From Lagierella massiliensis (GTDB lineage Bacteria > Bacillota > Clostridia > Tissierellales > Peptoniphilaceae), in NCBI RefSeq assembly GCF_001407835.1, contig NZ_CYUO01000005.1, positions 248,001 through 312,000 on the forward strand: DNA of 64,000 nt. Reading direction: 5' to 3'. Below are positions 54,095 through 64,000 of this stretch, piece after piece. The stretch's first letter is position 1. Every line of letters starts with the position of its first letter. A program made the position numbers and the translations under genes. Below the pieces are notes generated by a model that was given only the letters and a program-made list of their open reading frames with translations, had not been told where the DNA came from and searched no databases.

Positions 54095-57000
54095 TCCATA
54101 TTAAAGGTAGAAGAAGACGAAGATAAAAAAGACGAAACACAATTAGAGATAGCAGATGTTTCAGACTTGTTACTTCAAAGACTTGGCAGAGGCCCTGAAA
54201 GCTTTGCAGACAAGAAGTTTAGACTAACTACAACTATGCAAATAAAAGCTTCACCAGCTCTTCCAATGCCAAAAGATTGGTACTTTGATGTTGACCTTGG
54301 ACCATATTTAAGAGAAGATTATGAAAATCTATTAAAACCACTTACAGTTGGAAATGGAAATGGAAAGGTAATAGCAACACCAAGTTACAATTCACAAACA
54401 CATACTATTAGATACACAATCACAGAAAAACTTACTTCAGATGTAGATCTAAAAATAGACCAACTACTTGCCTTTGATATAAATGGAATTGGCGACACAG
54501 ATCCTATAAAAATAAATATATCAGTAAAACCAAAGGGAATGGCTGCTCAACAAATGGGAGAAATTTCTGTTTCAAGTGACGACCAAAGAACAGAAATTCC
54601 ATCGATACCAGGCTTTAATCCAAATATAGAAAGCCCAGAAAATATTACCTCTAAGGTAAAGTATCCAGTAATCCTTGAGTACCATTCACACCAAACCCTA
54701 AGAGATGCAAATGGAAATGTAGCAGTTCTTGGACAAGGTGTAAACCCACAAGGCTTACAAGTGTGGTGGGATATTGAAGTAGAAACAGATAAACTCTTCC
54801 CAGCTGGCGAAGAATTAAATTTTTCAAAATTATATTTCACATTGTTTGCTCCAGATAAACAAGGTTTAGACAGTGGTACTTATAAAATCGCGAATAGCAA
54901 GGAAGACCTTGACGGTGCAGGTTATACAGGCATGGGTAAGGTAAATAATCTATATCAAGCTATCAAGGCGATAGATAAAAAAGACTTACCACATGATAAA
55001 ATCTATATCAGAGTAAAAATGCCACTAAAGTCCGGGGAATACCACAGCAACTACTCATTAGGTCTTAGAGTAAACCCTGACAACAACTATATCCAAACTA
55101 TCTATAATAGATTTATGGATCAATACAATGCCATCCCTTCCATATTTAAATTTATTAAGGGAGCAGAACAGGCGAACGAACTTGCAAATACTCCATTCAA
55201 TCTTGTGGAAGATATGTTCGTTGCGGAATTTGTTCACTTAGGTAACCCAACAGTTGACGAAAACTTCTACTACGATAGAACAAGAACAATAGTTGCAGAA
55301 CAAGAAGCTGAATATGCAAGAAGACGTTGGATCGCAATGGACCTTCTAAGGGTTGGCGAAACAGAAGACTATGGTTTAGCATATGCAAATTTAACACCAA
55401 ATCCATTAAACTACAAGAAATATTATTATATTCCAAAGAAAGATGGTGGATATAGAAGAACTACAAATTCAAATGACGCAACCCTACCAAACGGTTCTTA
55501 CAAACCAGGGGTAATAGTTTATTACGATTACGACGTTCAAGTAGGTACTAAGGATACAAACTTCAAGTATGATGTTAATCTAAAACAAAAACCTATTGAT
55601 AACTCAGATGTAATCAATAATTATGAAGAGATAGCAACAGAAGGTGGACAACAAAATCTTTATTCAAGAAAATTTGATCCAGAAGACCTTGGTTACCTTG
55701 CCTACCTTGAGTTACCATATTCAATAATGCGTATCAATAAGACTTTCGAAATGGTTCAATGTCTTAATGCACAAAGACCAGACCCAACAGTGAATACTCG
55801 TGGTAAGATAAATCTTGATAGGATAGAAAATCCTACAGGATATTTGTTAAATTTAAATATCCAGAAAGATGGTAGTGATAACAAAAAATATATTAAAAGT
55901 AGTTTATTACCTGGAGGAAAATACAACAGAAACGGACTATCTCAAGATGATGCAGCAGAAGACCTATTCAAGAGAATTTATTTCTTTGCTGAAGAGATAA
56001 AGAGAGAGTATCCTCAAAGCCATAATAATACAGAAATGCACAGGATGATTGAAAATCAAATGTTGCAAAGGGTTATCCACTACTTTACAGATGGTAAAGA
56101 CCTATCCACAGACTATTCACTTGTTGGTACACCTACTGTCGATGATACAAGATTCCATAATGACATTACTCTTACAGACCCTAATCTAAAAGATGAATCA
56201 CAATACTTTAAGGGCGAAAATGGAGCGAATACTGATGGCAAGGGTCATAGAAAACTTTCTGAAAATGAAAGACTTCTAATAGAAAGTTCTGGACTAAAAG
56301 GCACTCAAGTAAAATATGCACAAGAACTTTTAAAGAGAGTTGAAAATTCTTATAACGACAATGACTGGGAAGAAAATAAAAAAGCGAATTCAGTTACACT
56401 TGTATACTTTACACAAGATAGCAAGAGATGGCAAAATCTTATTTCTGGACGTGTTGTAGATCCGATCACAGCTTACAAAGTTGACAGTGATGGAAACAAA
56501 CTTGACGGAGCAGAATTTACTTTTGTTAATATCCACACAGGTGAAATTGTAAATGCTACTTCAACAAAGGATGGAATGAAAGTCTATCTTGCTGAAGGAA
56601 CCTACAGAGTTAAAGAAACAAAAGCACCAGAAGGCTATGAAATAATCGATCCTTTCACAATTAAAGTTACAAATGGCGAAGTTGACCCTGATGAAGGTAA
56701 CTATCCTTCAGCATCCAATATAAGAATAAAGGTTAATGATGGATATAAAACTGAAGGCAAGTTAACCAGTGTACCTAAAGATATTGACGGAAATCCACTT
56801 GTTAGACAAGGCGAAGATAAACTTGAAATTGAAGTCGTAAATATATCCAACAAGTTTGGGAAACTTAAATTCACAAAGAGAGACGCAAGCAAAAAACTTG
56901 ACGGTTCAGAATTTACCCTTACAAAAATAAAATCTCAAACAGATAAAACTGCAGATCTTTTAAATGGACAACCTGTTTACAAAAAAACTTCAAAAGGTGA

Positions 57001-60000
57001 CTTTGGCGAATTCGAATTCTCAAAGATGCCAGTAGGTTTCTACCTATTAGAAGAAACTGTAGTACCTAAGGGATACGTAAAGGCAAAGGATCAAATCATC
57101 GAAGTAAGTCTTGACCAAAGTGGTAAAGCTGTCACAAGATTTTTAGATGAAAATATCGAAGCTTCAAAAGTTATCATAAACGAAGCCAAGAAAACAGAAT
57201 TAAAACTTAGAAAAATTGACAGTGAACTTGATGACAAAGGTAAACAAGTCCTACTACAAAATGCTAAGTTTAGACTTTACTCAGAAAGAACCATAGATAA
57301 TATTCTTTACTTTGAAGAACGTTCATCAGGGATAGATGGAATAGTAAACTTCGAAGGATTAAAAGAAGGGGAATACATCCTTGAAGAGTTAACTGCACCA
57401 AGTGGATACCTATTACCAAAGTATCTTCCAGAACCAGATAAGTTCTTTGGATGGAAGTTATATGTAAAACTTGATAACAGTGGCAACTTGGTATATAACA
57501 TCTACAAATTAAAAACAAGAGACGACGCCAAGAAGACAGAAGCACAGTTACAAGGTTCAAAGATAAACTTAAATGACGTCTTACAAGACGGCGCAGTAAA
57601 TGTAAAAAATAAGATTAGAACAGTTGACTGGGAATTTAAAAAGTATATCGAAAACAAAAACTTTGACCCAAGTAAAGAAATTGATGAAAAAACTAATCCA
57701 AAGTATATTCCATTAACTGACCCAACAAGGTTAAATGGCATTTCATTTAATCTTTACGAAGCAGACTACTATGGAAAAATTATAGATCCTAATAAACCTA
57801 TTAAAACGGGTATTAAAGCTGACGCAAATGGAGTATTCCATCTAACAGGACTAAAGTTTAATGGATACTACAAACTAAGAGAAGCAACTGCTCCTGGTGG
57901 CTATATAAAAGCTGCAGATATTACATTAAAGGTAGAAGCAGAAACCATTGCCAACGAAGGTACAATGAAGGTAATCGTAAGAGACCCTTCAACTGACGTT
58001 ATAATTGGTGAACACGCTATCTTAAAGGGTGTAATAAACTTTGAAGAAGGATCAAAGCTTGGTAAACTTGCAATTAAGAAGACTGGTAAATCCTTGTGGG
58101 GACCAGACAATGGAAAAGAAGTTGGACTAAGACGTGCTTTCTTTAGACTATACACAGCTGACGAAAACTACGATATACTTCTTAACCCAGGTGGATACCC
58201 AGCAAAATATATCCAAAGGGTAACTGATGGTGTACCTCTTACAGACAACAAAGGCAACCCTACAGATTCATCTACGTTCCCTGAAACCCAAGGTCTCGCA
58301 ATATTTGAAAGTATAGAACCAGGTAAATATGTCCTTGAAGAGTATAGAGGACCAGCAGGTTACGAAAAAGATACAAGACCAATCTATGTATTAGTAGATA
58401 AAAATGGAAATGTATTTAAGTCAAGGGATAAGAATGATCCAATACTACATCCTACACCTGCAAATAGAGTAAGAGCGGCTCAAACCTTTGGCGATGTAAC
58501 AACACCACTTAGAGCAAACGAAACAAATAACAACGCTGCTTTAACAAAGGAATATGACGGAACCTATGCAAAAATAAAAATTGAAGCAGATGCCATAGAT
58601 ACTAAAAACGGAACACGTCATATGAAGGTGACAGTTACAGCAAAGAACGAGAAATTAGACTTTACTTTAGGTTACAACAAATATATTACTGCAAGTAATG
58701 GTAGACCAAGCGATTATAACGGATATAACAATTTAGTAACAGAAAAGAAATATCAAAGACTTGGTCTTATGCCTAACAGGAGTTTTAGTATAGGATTTGA
58801 TGCAAAATTAAACGACGGTTCTGAAGACATATATAAGAATATACTAAATCAACTTAGTGTAAAAACTTCAAGTGGAAGAACTGAAAACTTTACTACTGCC
58901 TATGAAGACTTTAAAATAATCAAAAAGTCTAACAACTTCACAACCAAAGTAGAATTTGAATATCACTACTATGATTACGAAGGCAAGGGGGAAATTCCGG
59001 TAGCAGAACATGGTACAGGTACAATTTGGTTAGAAACTTTAGAAAATGGTCAGTGGGTAAAGGTTCCAGGAACTGATAAACAAGCCTACAAAGATTCACA
59101 TCTTTGGGGACCGACAGGTATCCAAGAATATAAGGGTCTTGATAGGAATAAGACCTATAGGATTGCCTACCAGTTGAGTACAACCTATGATTTGAAATAT
59201 CTATGGAACTGGCCAAGTAACATATCCTACTACAATATTGACCAATCCCAAGCTGACGAAAACGGAAACGTACTTGTTAAGATTACAAACGGAAACTTAA
59301 TAAAAATCTTTAACAAAGACGAAAATGGATTTAGAATTCCTCTAAGAATCGAAAAAGCTAACGAAGACAAATCACCACTATCAGGTGCAAAATTTAGAGC
59401 TAAGAAAATTGTCGATGGAGAAAAAATAGAAGGAAAAGATGAATATCCTAAATATTATGACGAACCATTTGACGCACTTACAGAAGCCACAGGTCTTGCC
59501 GGAGAAAACTACTTCAGAGAGTTAACTCCAGGTATCTATGAAATGTGGGAAGAACAAGCTCCAAATGAATACACCAAGTTAAAGAACAAGTGGTACTTCA
59601 AGGTAGAAGTCGATCCTGAAAAAAAACCTAATGAAGCTAACTACATGAGAATGGTCTTTGACTTTAGTTACAAGTTCCCTATAGACTTGTCAGACAAGAA
59701 ATATTCTCATTTGACAGAAGCAGAAAAGAATAGGTTTAGAGGAAAGACAATCTTCGGTCTTAACTCAAATGAAAAAACAGAATTTGAAGATGATAGATTA
59801 ACAACTGACGCTTACAAAGAGTTTATAAGAAACGTACAGATCTTACCAGATAATCAAATTTCAAAACCAGCAAGACCTGACGCCCCTTACAAGGGAATAG
59901 ACGTAGTTGGGGTAACCAACCACAAGACATTAGGTCAACTTGAGTTTAAGAAGGTAGCTTTCAATAATAACCCAGTTGAAGGAGCTACATTCCAACTTAC

Positions 60001-63000
60001 AAAGGTAAGAGTAGAAAGTAACGGTAAGTTAATCATCAAATCTACCGACAAGAAACCAGACCCAGTAATAGATGACGATGGTAACATAGTTTATCAAAAA
60101 CAAATCACATCAAAGGGTATCTTGGGAATTAAATTTGATGGAATAACAGAAGGAACCTACATCTTAGAAGAAACAAAAGCGCCAGAAGGCTATAAGAAAC
60201 CAGATTCATTCATCGTTATAAAATACAAAGAAGACGCTGATGGTAGACTTGTACAAACAGTTGATAAAGTTCAATCTGACCCAGACTTCTTAAAGCTTCT
60301 AACCTTTAAGAACGGTTTAGAGATAGAGTCAATTAAAAACGAAGACAATTTAACAAGGTTAACCTTCCAAAAAGTTGACTCCAAAGGATTAGTAGTAGGA
60401 ACATCAGTCTTTAACCTACAAGCCGTTGACGAAGATGGCAATACAAAAATGGTTAATGGTCAACCTGAATATGACATAACTTTAGAAAGATATGGCGATG
60501 AGACAAAATATGAATTTACTGGACTAAGAGAAGGTAGATATAAGCTTACTGAAACAAACTACACAATTTATTCTAAGCTACAGCCTTGGTATTTCAACGT
60601 AGTAAAAGATGATAATGGAAAGTTAGTCCTTCAGTTTGAAAACGAAAATGATAAGACAGTTATCAAAAATAAGGACGGCACTTACAATATTGTAAACTAC
60701 GCCAAGACAAACTTCCGTTTCACAAAGGTTGGACAAGGTTTAGATAGCCCTCCAATACCACTTTCAAATATCTCCTTTACTTTGAAGAAGGTAAGAACAG
60801 ACGAAACTGAAAATGGTATAAAGATAACCTACGATGAAAATGGTAATGTAACTTCAATGACAGATAAGGACGGCAAGGAACTTATTGAACGTAACCCTGA
60901 AGGCGAAATCCAAAATCCAGAAATCTTAGGCTATGGTTCCTACAATAGGGATAGGACAAGAAGTGATGGAGGAATAAACTTCGCTAACCTAAGTCCTGGT
61001 GTTTACGAACTTGAAGAAATTACTAAACACGAAAGTTTCAATACAAAAACCCAAAGAAAGTGGATTATAGTAGTAAAACAAGGTTCAAAAGAACTTGAAG
61101 TATCATATGATAAGAAATATGAAGAAGAGTACTATCAAAAATATGATAAGAAATACTACGATGAAACATACCTTCCAAGAAACTTTGCAGATTCAAACCT
61201 ATTAACAGGCAGTGAAGATGAAGGTTTCAAGGTAGTAAATATCAGAGCTAAGGTTGATCTTAGATGGAGAAAGGTTGACTCAGAAACAGGTGGCGTAATC
61301 TATGATGAAGCGCCAGATCGATATGGTCAGCCACAAACTAAAAATGCTGAATTCAGGATGTATACAAACCATATAGGTATAGTTGCAGAAGACTCAGAAG
61401 AGTTCGAAAAAGCTTGGCAAGTAGGAAGTTATCAAGGAAATCCTGATGATGAGGACGCACCAATAGATATATATACCGTAGAAGGAACCTTTGGGGTATA
61501 TGGTCTTGAACCAGGAGTCTATGCATTAACTGAAAAAACTTTCCCAACTGGATATAAATATAATGATAGAAGACATGTTATAGTTTTAGTAACTGAAAAA
61601 GGAAAACTAAAACCTACTGACCCTAACTATGTGGAAAACTCTAACGAATTAGTTTATAAACTATTTGAAGCAGTTAGTAGTTATGACAGCGCAGGAGAAC
61701 AACATAAAACATTAGTTAGCGATCCGAACGAATTCAAATTAATAAAAGTTAATAAAAATGGCGAAATAGTGTATAACAGAGATGGATTCTTCGACATTAA
61801 AAACGAACCTAAAGATGAAGAAGGTCGATTTGAAATCGAAAAGAAAGATAACAAAAATAGACCACTTGCTGGAGCAGTCTTCGAACTTGTGGACTGGCAA
61901 AATTATGTTGTAAGGAGAGCTAAGGCAGATGAAAATGGTAGGGTCATCTTCGCTGGAATAACGCCGGAAAGATACATTCTAAGAGAAGTAGAACCACCAA
62001 TAGGCTATAAGAAATCTGACAAAGTTTGGAAAGTATGGGTATATGGTAACGGTCATACCTTTATACGTGAAGGTACATCTGAGGAAAATCCACCACAAGA
62101 TGTAGCTGATGACGATTACAAGATGCCAACCTTGACAGTTATAAACAAACCAGTAAAATCAACAGGTGAGTTTACAGTTTCCAAAGTGGACAACCAAGAT
62201 AAACCACTACAAGGTGCAACCTTCAAACTTGTAAGAACAAAAGATGCTGACGGAAAAGTTTTAACACCACCAGTCGAAGTGGAAGAAAAAGATTCCGATG
62301 ACCAAGGTAAAATATTATTTGAAAACCTTGAGCCAGGAACATATGAACTTACTGAAACAAAAGCACCAGATGACTACAAGAAGGTTTCAGACAAGTGGGA
62401 AATCACAGTTGACAAAGAAGGGAACACAACAGTTGTAAAAGCTACAGAAAACGCAGCTTTGAGAACAATAAAGAAGTTCTTAAATAAGATTAACCCAGTT
62501 GATCTATTAAGAGCAGAAGATGCGGAAGTACCAATTAAAGATATTAAAGTACCAAACGAAAATATAGTCTATGGAAACTTCCAAATCAAAAAGACTGACA
62601 CAGATAAGAAGACAATTCTACCAGGTGCTGAGTTTACACTTGTTAGAGTAAAAGACGAAAATGAACACGCTGTAACAGGGGAAGAACCAGTTGTAGAAGT
62701 TAGTGACGAAAATGGTATAGCTAAATTTAATAAGTTACTACCAGGAGAATACAAACTAACAGAAACAAAAGCACCAATCGGCTATGAAGATCTTAAACAA
62801 GAATATATTGTAAAAGTTATAGACGAAGGTGGAAATGTAACAGTAAAAATTCAAGAACCTACAACAAAAGAATATAAAATTACTTCTGAAGTAAATAACC
62901 CAACAGCAAAGAGAATGTTCAAAGTTGCATGGGATGGAGTTACCTACTATGACGAAGCTGAAATTTCATATGAAATTGAAAAGACATTAACAAAAGGGGA

Positions 63001-64000
63001 ATATAAATTAAAAGTTAATTATGTTCCTAAGTCTGAATATGGAAATCTAACAAGAACATTGAGGTTGATCTTTGATACAAATAACTTTGATGTTACAAAC
63101 GGAGATTACAGCTACAACTACGCAGACATTCAATTAAATACAGATATAGATACTGACAGTTTAGTATATGAATTTACAGTTAAGGCAAAAGACCCTGACA
63201 AGGAAGGTACATTTAGACCACTAAGTACATTCTACTGGGGTGGTTTGGAAGAAAACAGTGCAAAATATTTCCCAACAATTACTCAAAGTAGAGAAGAAAC
63301 AGATGTGGCTGGAAAAGAAATTACTTTAACTGGAGACACCCTTGAATACGCTCTTGTAAACGAAAAGAAAAAGTTTGATATTGAGTTTTCAAAGCTTGGA
63401 AGAGTAGTTGAAGGAGGAACTTCTACCGATACTCCACTTGCAAATGCAGTATTTAGTCTTGAAAAGAAAGTTGCTGATGACAAATTCGAAAAAATTGATA
63501 GAAACTTTATTTCAGATAGCGAAGGTAAATTAGTCCTTAACGACTTGGAAGCAGGAGAGTACAAACTTTACGAAACCAATGCACCAACAGGATACAGACC
63601 TATAAAGGGCGAAGCAAAGGAATTTAAAATTGACGACAATGGAAACACCTTTGTTAAAAACAAAAATGGTCAATATGTACCACTCGATGATAACAACAAA
63701 GTTATCCTAAATGAAAAATATGGTACAGAGTCCTATGAATTTACAAAGAGAGACGGTGTAACAAAAGCCCCTCTTAAAGGTGTAGAATTTGAACTTCTAA
63801 ATAGTGACGGTGAAGTTATTGCAACAACAACTTCAGATGCAAATGGTAAAGTAAAATTTGACGACCTACAACCAGGTAAGTACTGGATTAGAGAAAAATC
63901 TCAAAATGAAGGTTATATCAAAGCTAAAAACCCTATTAAAGTAATAATAGGTGAAAAGTGGAAAGCTCCAGTTGGAATAGAAGGAAAAAATGTTTCAAGT
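53021..64000 (+). CDS. Giant secreted cell-wall adhesin with Cna-B domains (giant adhesin 2), 3' end outside window
   Basis: The frame stays open from the ATG at 53021 to the last base: at least 3,660 residues. AGGAGG precedes the ATG. Residues 1-29 are the same signal peptide as in giant adhesin 1, and the first ~358 residues are nearly the same. After that the protein differs. A long region (about 380-1140) has no Cna-B motif and resembles MSCRAMM-type beta domains. About fifteen Cna-B/SpaA-like domains follow, with YxLxExxxPxGY-type ends near 1200, 1345, 1465, 1630, 1785, 2180, 2390, 2515, 2670, 2850, 3000, 3125, 3260, 3530 and 3635. Each begins with a K-x-D/A type strand that carries the expected isopeptide Lys. 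The sorting signal is not in the window. A role in adhesion is inferred. Confidence 0.92.
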   Translation, partial: MDRKILRRISSGLLSLLLVMQVLVQPVMAVQNTNDLPSEVKTQEVKEETHSKEGVIDPAIKEELSPLEQAYIEQLEDNSFAFLRGPYVISSQEDFDLREYTFVEKDEEGKVLLVRGDEVEDFSNIEEITELVERYRQDYKDLQNKETKELNPTKSQLKINYKDYKELSIPIVINDIENKYESTKNENITLKRDKEEQLTKEIFVNSLKDLEDILLTFKGEKDIKDLDITKVEKVYTGEDEDGVTVEEVLTEVLKEGHQDKNKVISLNIAELYPGYKYIFTLSSKKVKEDNTVLTEITTLEKDKEEAETEELGKAIVEEEKETESTEATDKKENNKATEETSATNPTETNNIKEDKKQESILKVEEDEDKKDETQLEIADVSDLLLQRLGRGPESFADKKFRLTTTMQIKASPALPMPKDWYFDVDLGPYLREDYENLLKPLTVGNGNGKVIATPSYNSQTHTIRYTITEKLTSDVDLKIDQLLAFDINGIGDTDPIKINISVKPKGMAAQQMGEISVSSDDQRTEIPSIPGFNPNIESPENITSKVKYPVILEYHSHQTLRDANGNVAVLGQGVNPQGLQVWWDIEVETDKLFPAGEELNFSKLYFTLFAPDKQGLDSGTYKIANSKEDLDGAGYTGMGKVNNLYQAIKAIDKKDLPHDKIYIRVKMPLKSGEYHSNYSLGLRVNPDNNYIQTIYNRFMDQYNAIPSIFKFIKGAEQANELANTPFNLVEDMFVAEFVHLGNPTVDENFYYDRTRTIVAEQEAEYARRRWIAMDLLRVGETEDYGLAYANLTPNPLNYKKYYYIPKKDGGYRRTTNSNDATLPNGSYKPGVIVYYDYDVQVGTKDTNFKYDVNLKQKPIDNSDVINNYEEIATEGGQQNLYSRKFDPEDLGYLAYLELPYSIMRINKTFEMVQCLNAQRPDPTVNTRGKINLDRIENPTGYLLNLNIQKDGSDNKKYIKSSLLPGGKYNRNGLSQDDAAEDLFKRIYFFAEEIKREYPQSHNNTEMHRMIENQMLQRVIHYFTDGKDLSTDYSLVGTPTVDDTRFHNDITLTDPNLKDESQYFKGENGANTDGKGHRKLSENERLLIESSGLKGTQVKYAQELLKRVENSYNDNDWEENKKANSVTLVYFTQDSKRWQNLISGRVVDPITAYKVDSDGNKLDGAEFTFVNIHTGEIVNATSTKDGMKVYLAEGTYRVKETKAPEGYEIIDPFTIKVTNGEVDPDEGNYPSASNIRIKVNDGYKTEGKLTSVPKDIDGNPLVRQGEDKLEIEVVNISNKFGKLKFTKRDASKKLDGSEFTLTKIKSQTDKTADLLNGQPVYKKTSKGDFGEFEFSKMPVGFYLLEETVVPKGYVKAKDQIIEVSLDQSGKAVTRFLDENIEASKVIINEAKKTELKLRKIDSELDDKGKQVLLQNAKFRLYSERTIDNILYFEERSSGIDGIVNFEGLKEGEYILEELTAPSGYLLPKYLPEPDKFFGWKLYVKLDNSGNLVYNIYKLKTRDDAKKTEAQLQGSKINLNDVLQDGAVNVKNKIRTVDWEFKKYIENKNFDPSKEIDEKTNPKYIPLTDPTRLNGISFNLYEADYYGKIIDPNKPIKTGIKADANGVFHLTGLKFNGYYKLREATAPGGYIKAADITLKVEAETIANEGTMKVIVRDPSTDVIIGEHAILKGVINFEEGSKLGKLAIKKTGKSLWGPDNGKEVGLRRAFFRLYTADENYDILLNPGGYPAKYIQRVTDGVPLTDNKGNPTDSSTFPETQGLAIFESIEPGKYVLEEYRGPAGYEKDTRPIYVLVDKNGNVFKSRDKNDPILHPTPANRVRAAQTFGDVTTPLRANETNNNAALTKEYDGTYAKIKIEADAIDTKNGTRHMKVTVTAKNEKLDFTLGYNKYITASNGRPSDYNGYNNLVTEKKYQRLGLMPNRSFSIGFDAKLNDGSEDIYKNILNQLSVKTSSGRTENFTTAYEDFKIIKKSNNFTTKVEFEYHYYDYEGKGEIPVAEHGTGTIWLETLENGQWVKVPGTDKQAYKDSHLWGPTGIQEYKGLDRNKTYRIAYQLSTTYDLKYLWNWPSNISYYNIDQSQADENGNVLVKITNGNLIKIFNKDENGFRIPLRIEKANEDKSPLSGAKFRAKKIVDGEKIEGKDEYPKYYDEPFDALTEATGLAGENYFRELTPGIYEMWEEQAPNEYTKLKNKWYFKVEVDPEKKPNEANYMRMVFDFSYKFPIDLSDKKYSHLTEAEKNRFRGKTIFGLNSNEKTEFEDDRLTTDAYKEFIRNVQILPDNQISKPARPDAPYKGIDVVGVTNHKTLGQLEFKKVAFNNNPVEGATFQLTKVRVESNGKLIIKSTDKKPDPVIDDDGNIVYQKQITSKGILGIKFDGITEGTYILEETKAPEGYKKPDSFIVIKYKEDADGRLVQTVDKVQSDPDFLKLLTFKNGLEIESIKNEDNLTRLTFQKVDSKGLVVGTSVFNLQAVDEDGNTKMVNGQPEYDITLERYGDETKYEFTGLREGRYKLTETNYTIYSKLQPWYFNVVKDDNGKLVLQFENENDKTVIKNKDGTYNIVNYAKTNFRFTKVGQGLDSPPIPLSNISFTLKKVRTDETENGIKITYDENGNVTSMTDKDGKELIERNPEGEIQNPEILGYGSYNRDRTRSDGGINFANLSPGVYELEEITKHESFNTKTQRKWIIVVKQGSKELEVSYDKKYEEEYYQKYDKKYYDETYLPRNFADSNLLTGSEDEGFKVVNIRAKVDLRWRKVDSETGGVIYDEAPDRYGQPQTKNAEFRMYTNHIGIVAEDSEEFEKAWQVGSYQGNPDDEDAPIDIYTVEGTFGVYGLEPGVYALTEKTFPTGYKYNDRRHVIVLVTEKGKLKPTDPNYVENSNELVYKLFEAVSSYDSAGEQHKTLVSDPNEFKLIKVNKNGEIVYNRDGFFDIKNEPKDEEGRFEIEKKDNKNRPLAGAVFELVDWQNYVVRRAKADENGRVIFAGITPERYILREVEPPIGYKKSDKVWKVWVYGNGHTFIREGTSEENPPQDVADDDYKMPTLTVINKPVKSTGEFTVSKVDNQDKPLQGATFKLVRTKDADGKVLTPPVEVEEKDSDDQGKILFENLEPGTYELTETKAPDDYKKVSDKWEITVDKEGNTTVVKATENAALRTIKKFLNKINPVDLLRAEDAEVPIKDIKVPNENIVYGNFQIKKTDTDKKTILPGAEFTLVRVKDENEHAVTGEEPVVEVSDENGIAKFNKLLPGEYKLTETKAPIGYEDLKQEYIVKVIDEGGNVTVKIQEPTTKEYKITSEVNNPTAKRMFKVAWDGVTYYDEAEISYEIEKTLTKGEYKLKVNYVPKSEYGNLTRTLRLIFDTNNFDVTNGDYSYNYADIQLNTDIDTDSLVYEFTVKAKDPDKEGTFRPLSTFYWGGLEENSAKYFPTITQSREETDVAGKEITLTGDTLEYALVNEKKKFDIEFSKLGRVVEGGTSTDTPLANAVFSLEKKVADDKFEKIDRNFISDSEGKLVLNDLEAGEYKLYETNAPTGYRPIKGEAKEFKIDDNGNTFVKNKNGQYVPLDDNNKVILNEKYGTESYEFTKRDGVTKAPLKGVEFELLNSDGEVIATTTSDANGKVKFDDLQPGKYWIREKSQNEGYIKAKNPIKVIIGEKWKAPVGIEGKNVSS

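Noticed and set aside
1-64000. tRNA, rRNA, CRISPR arrays, insertion sequences, prophage or toxin-antitoxin genes
   Set aside because: Looked for typical T-arm motifs, spaced direct repeats, transposase or integrase motifs; none found. Small structured RNAs without known motifs could have been missed.

Overview
The window looks like the chromosome of a low-GC, anaerobic, Gram-positive coccus-like Firmicute, most plausibly of the Peptoniphilaceae/Tissierellia group (Peptoniphilus, Anaerococcus or a relative). This is inferred from AT-rich DNA with strong GGAGG ribosome sites, a pyruvate:ferredoxin oxidoreductase, HPr kinase, class III fructose bisphosphatase, class Ia ribonucleotide reductase and very large LPXTG-type Cna-B adhesins. 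No rRNA, tRNA, CRISPR array, insertion sequence or prophage was seen, so the genus is not proved.

Layout. 1-5.4 kb: end of uvrC, then hprK and the oxidoreductase gene. 5.9-19.2 kb: a 4,413-residue secreted wall-anchored adhesin with a signal peptide, about ten Cna-B/prealbumin-like domains, three InlB-type repeats and a YPGTG sorting signal. 19.8-30.4 kb: asnB, a small membrane protein, an esterase-like hydrolase, an AT-rich three-gene operon of exported proteins headed by a putative amidase, fbp, an ABC exporter and an iron-sulfur aldo/keto reductase. 30.5-40.3 kb: nrdAB with a promoter overlapped by candidate NrdR boxes, an ABC-2 type transporter flanked by direct repeats of a terminator-promoter module, an unrecognised internally duplicated protein, then dnaX-ybaB-recR. 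41.2-46.4 kb: paralogous small membrane-anchored proteins, mscL, yihY, hpf, a small membrane protein and an alanine/glycine symporter. 47.5-52.3 kb: a radical SAM protein and a heterodimeric ABC exporter. From 53.0 kb to the edge: a second giant adhesin, still open after 3,660 codons.

Three things stand out. First, the two giant adhesins are in direct orientation 47 kb apart. They share about 1.1 kb of near-identical sequence covering the ribosome site, signal peptide and N-terminal domain, and have similar promoters, but diverge abruptly afterwards. This suggests a family with a fixed export end and swapped ectodomains. Second, the long intergenic gaps are filled by a modular family of hairpin-rich elements (eight copies here). 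Their stems show paired changes between copies, so the folded form appears to be conserved. Third, dnaX carries an A8 slippery run just before its last domain, and a one-base slip there leads straight to a stop codon, giving a gamma-like product.

How the genes fit together: the housekeeping genes cover DNA repair and replication (uvrC, dnaX, ybaB, recR, nrdAB), carbon flow in a fermenting anaerobe (the oxidoreductase, fbp, hprK), amino-acid handling (asnB, the alanine/glycine symporter) and stress or dormancy (hpf, mscL). The accessory part is concerned with the cell surface: adhesins, exported amidase, lipoprotein and three ABC systems. No sortase gene lies in the window.
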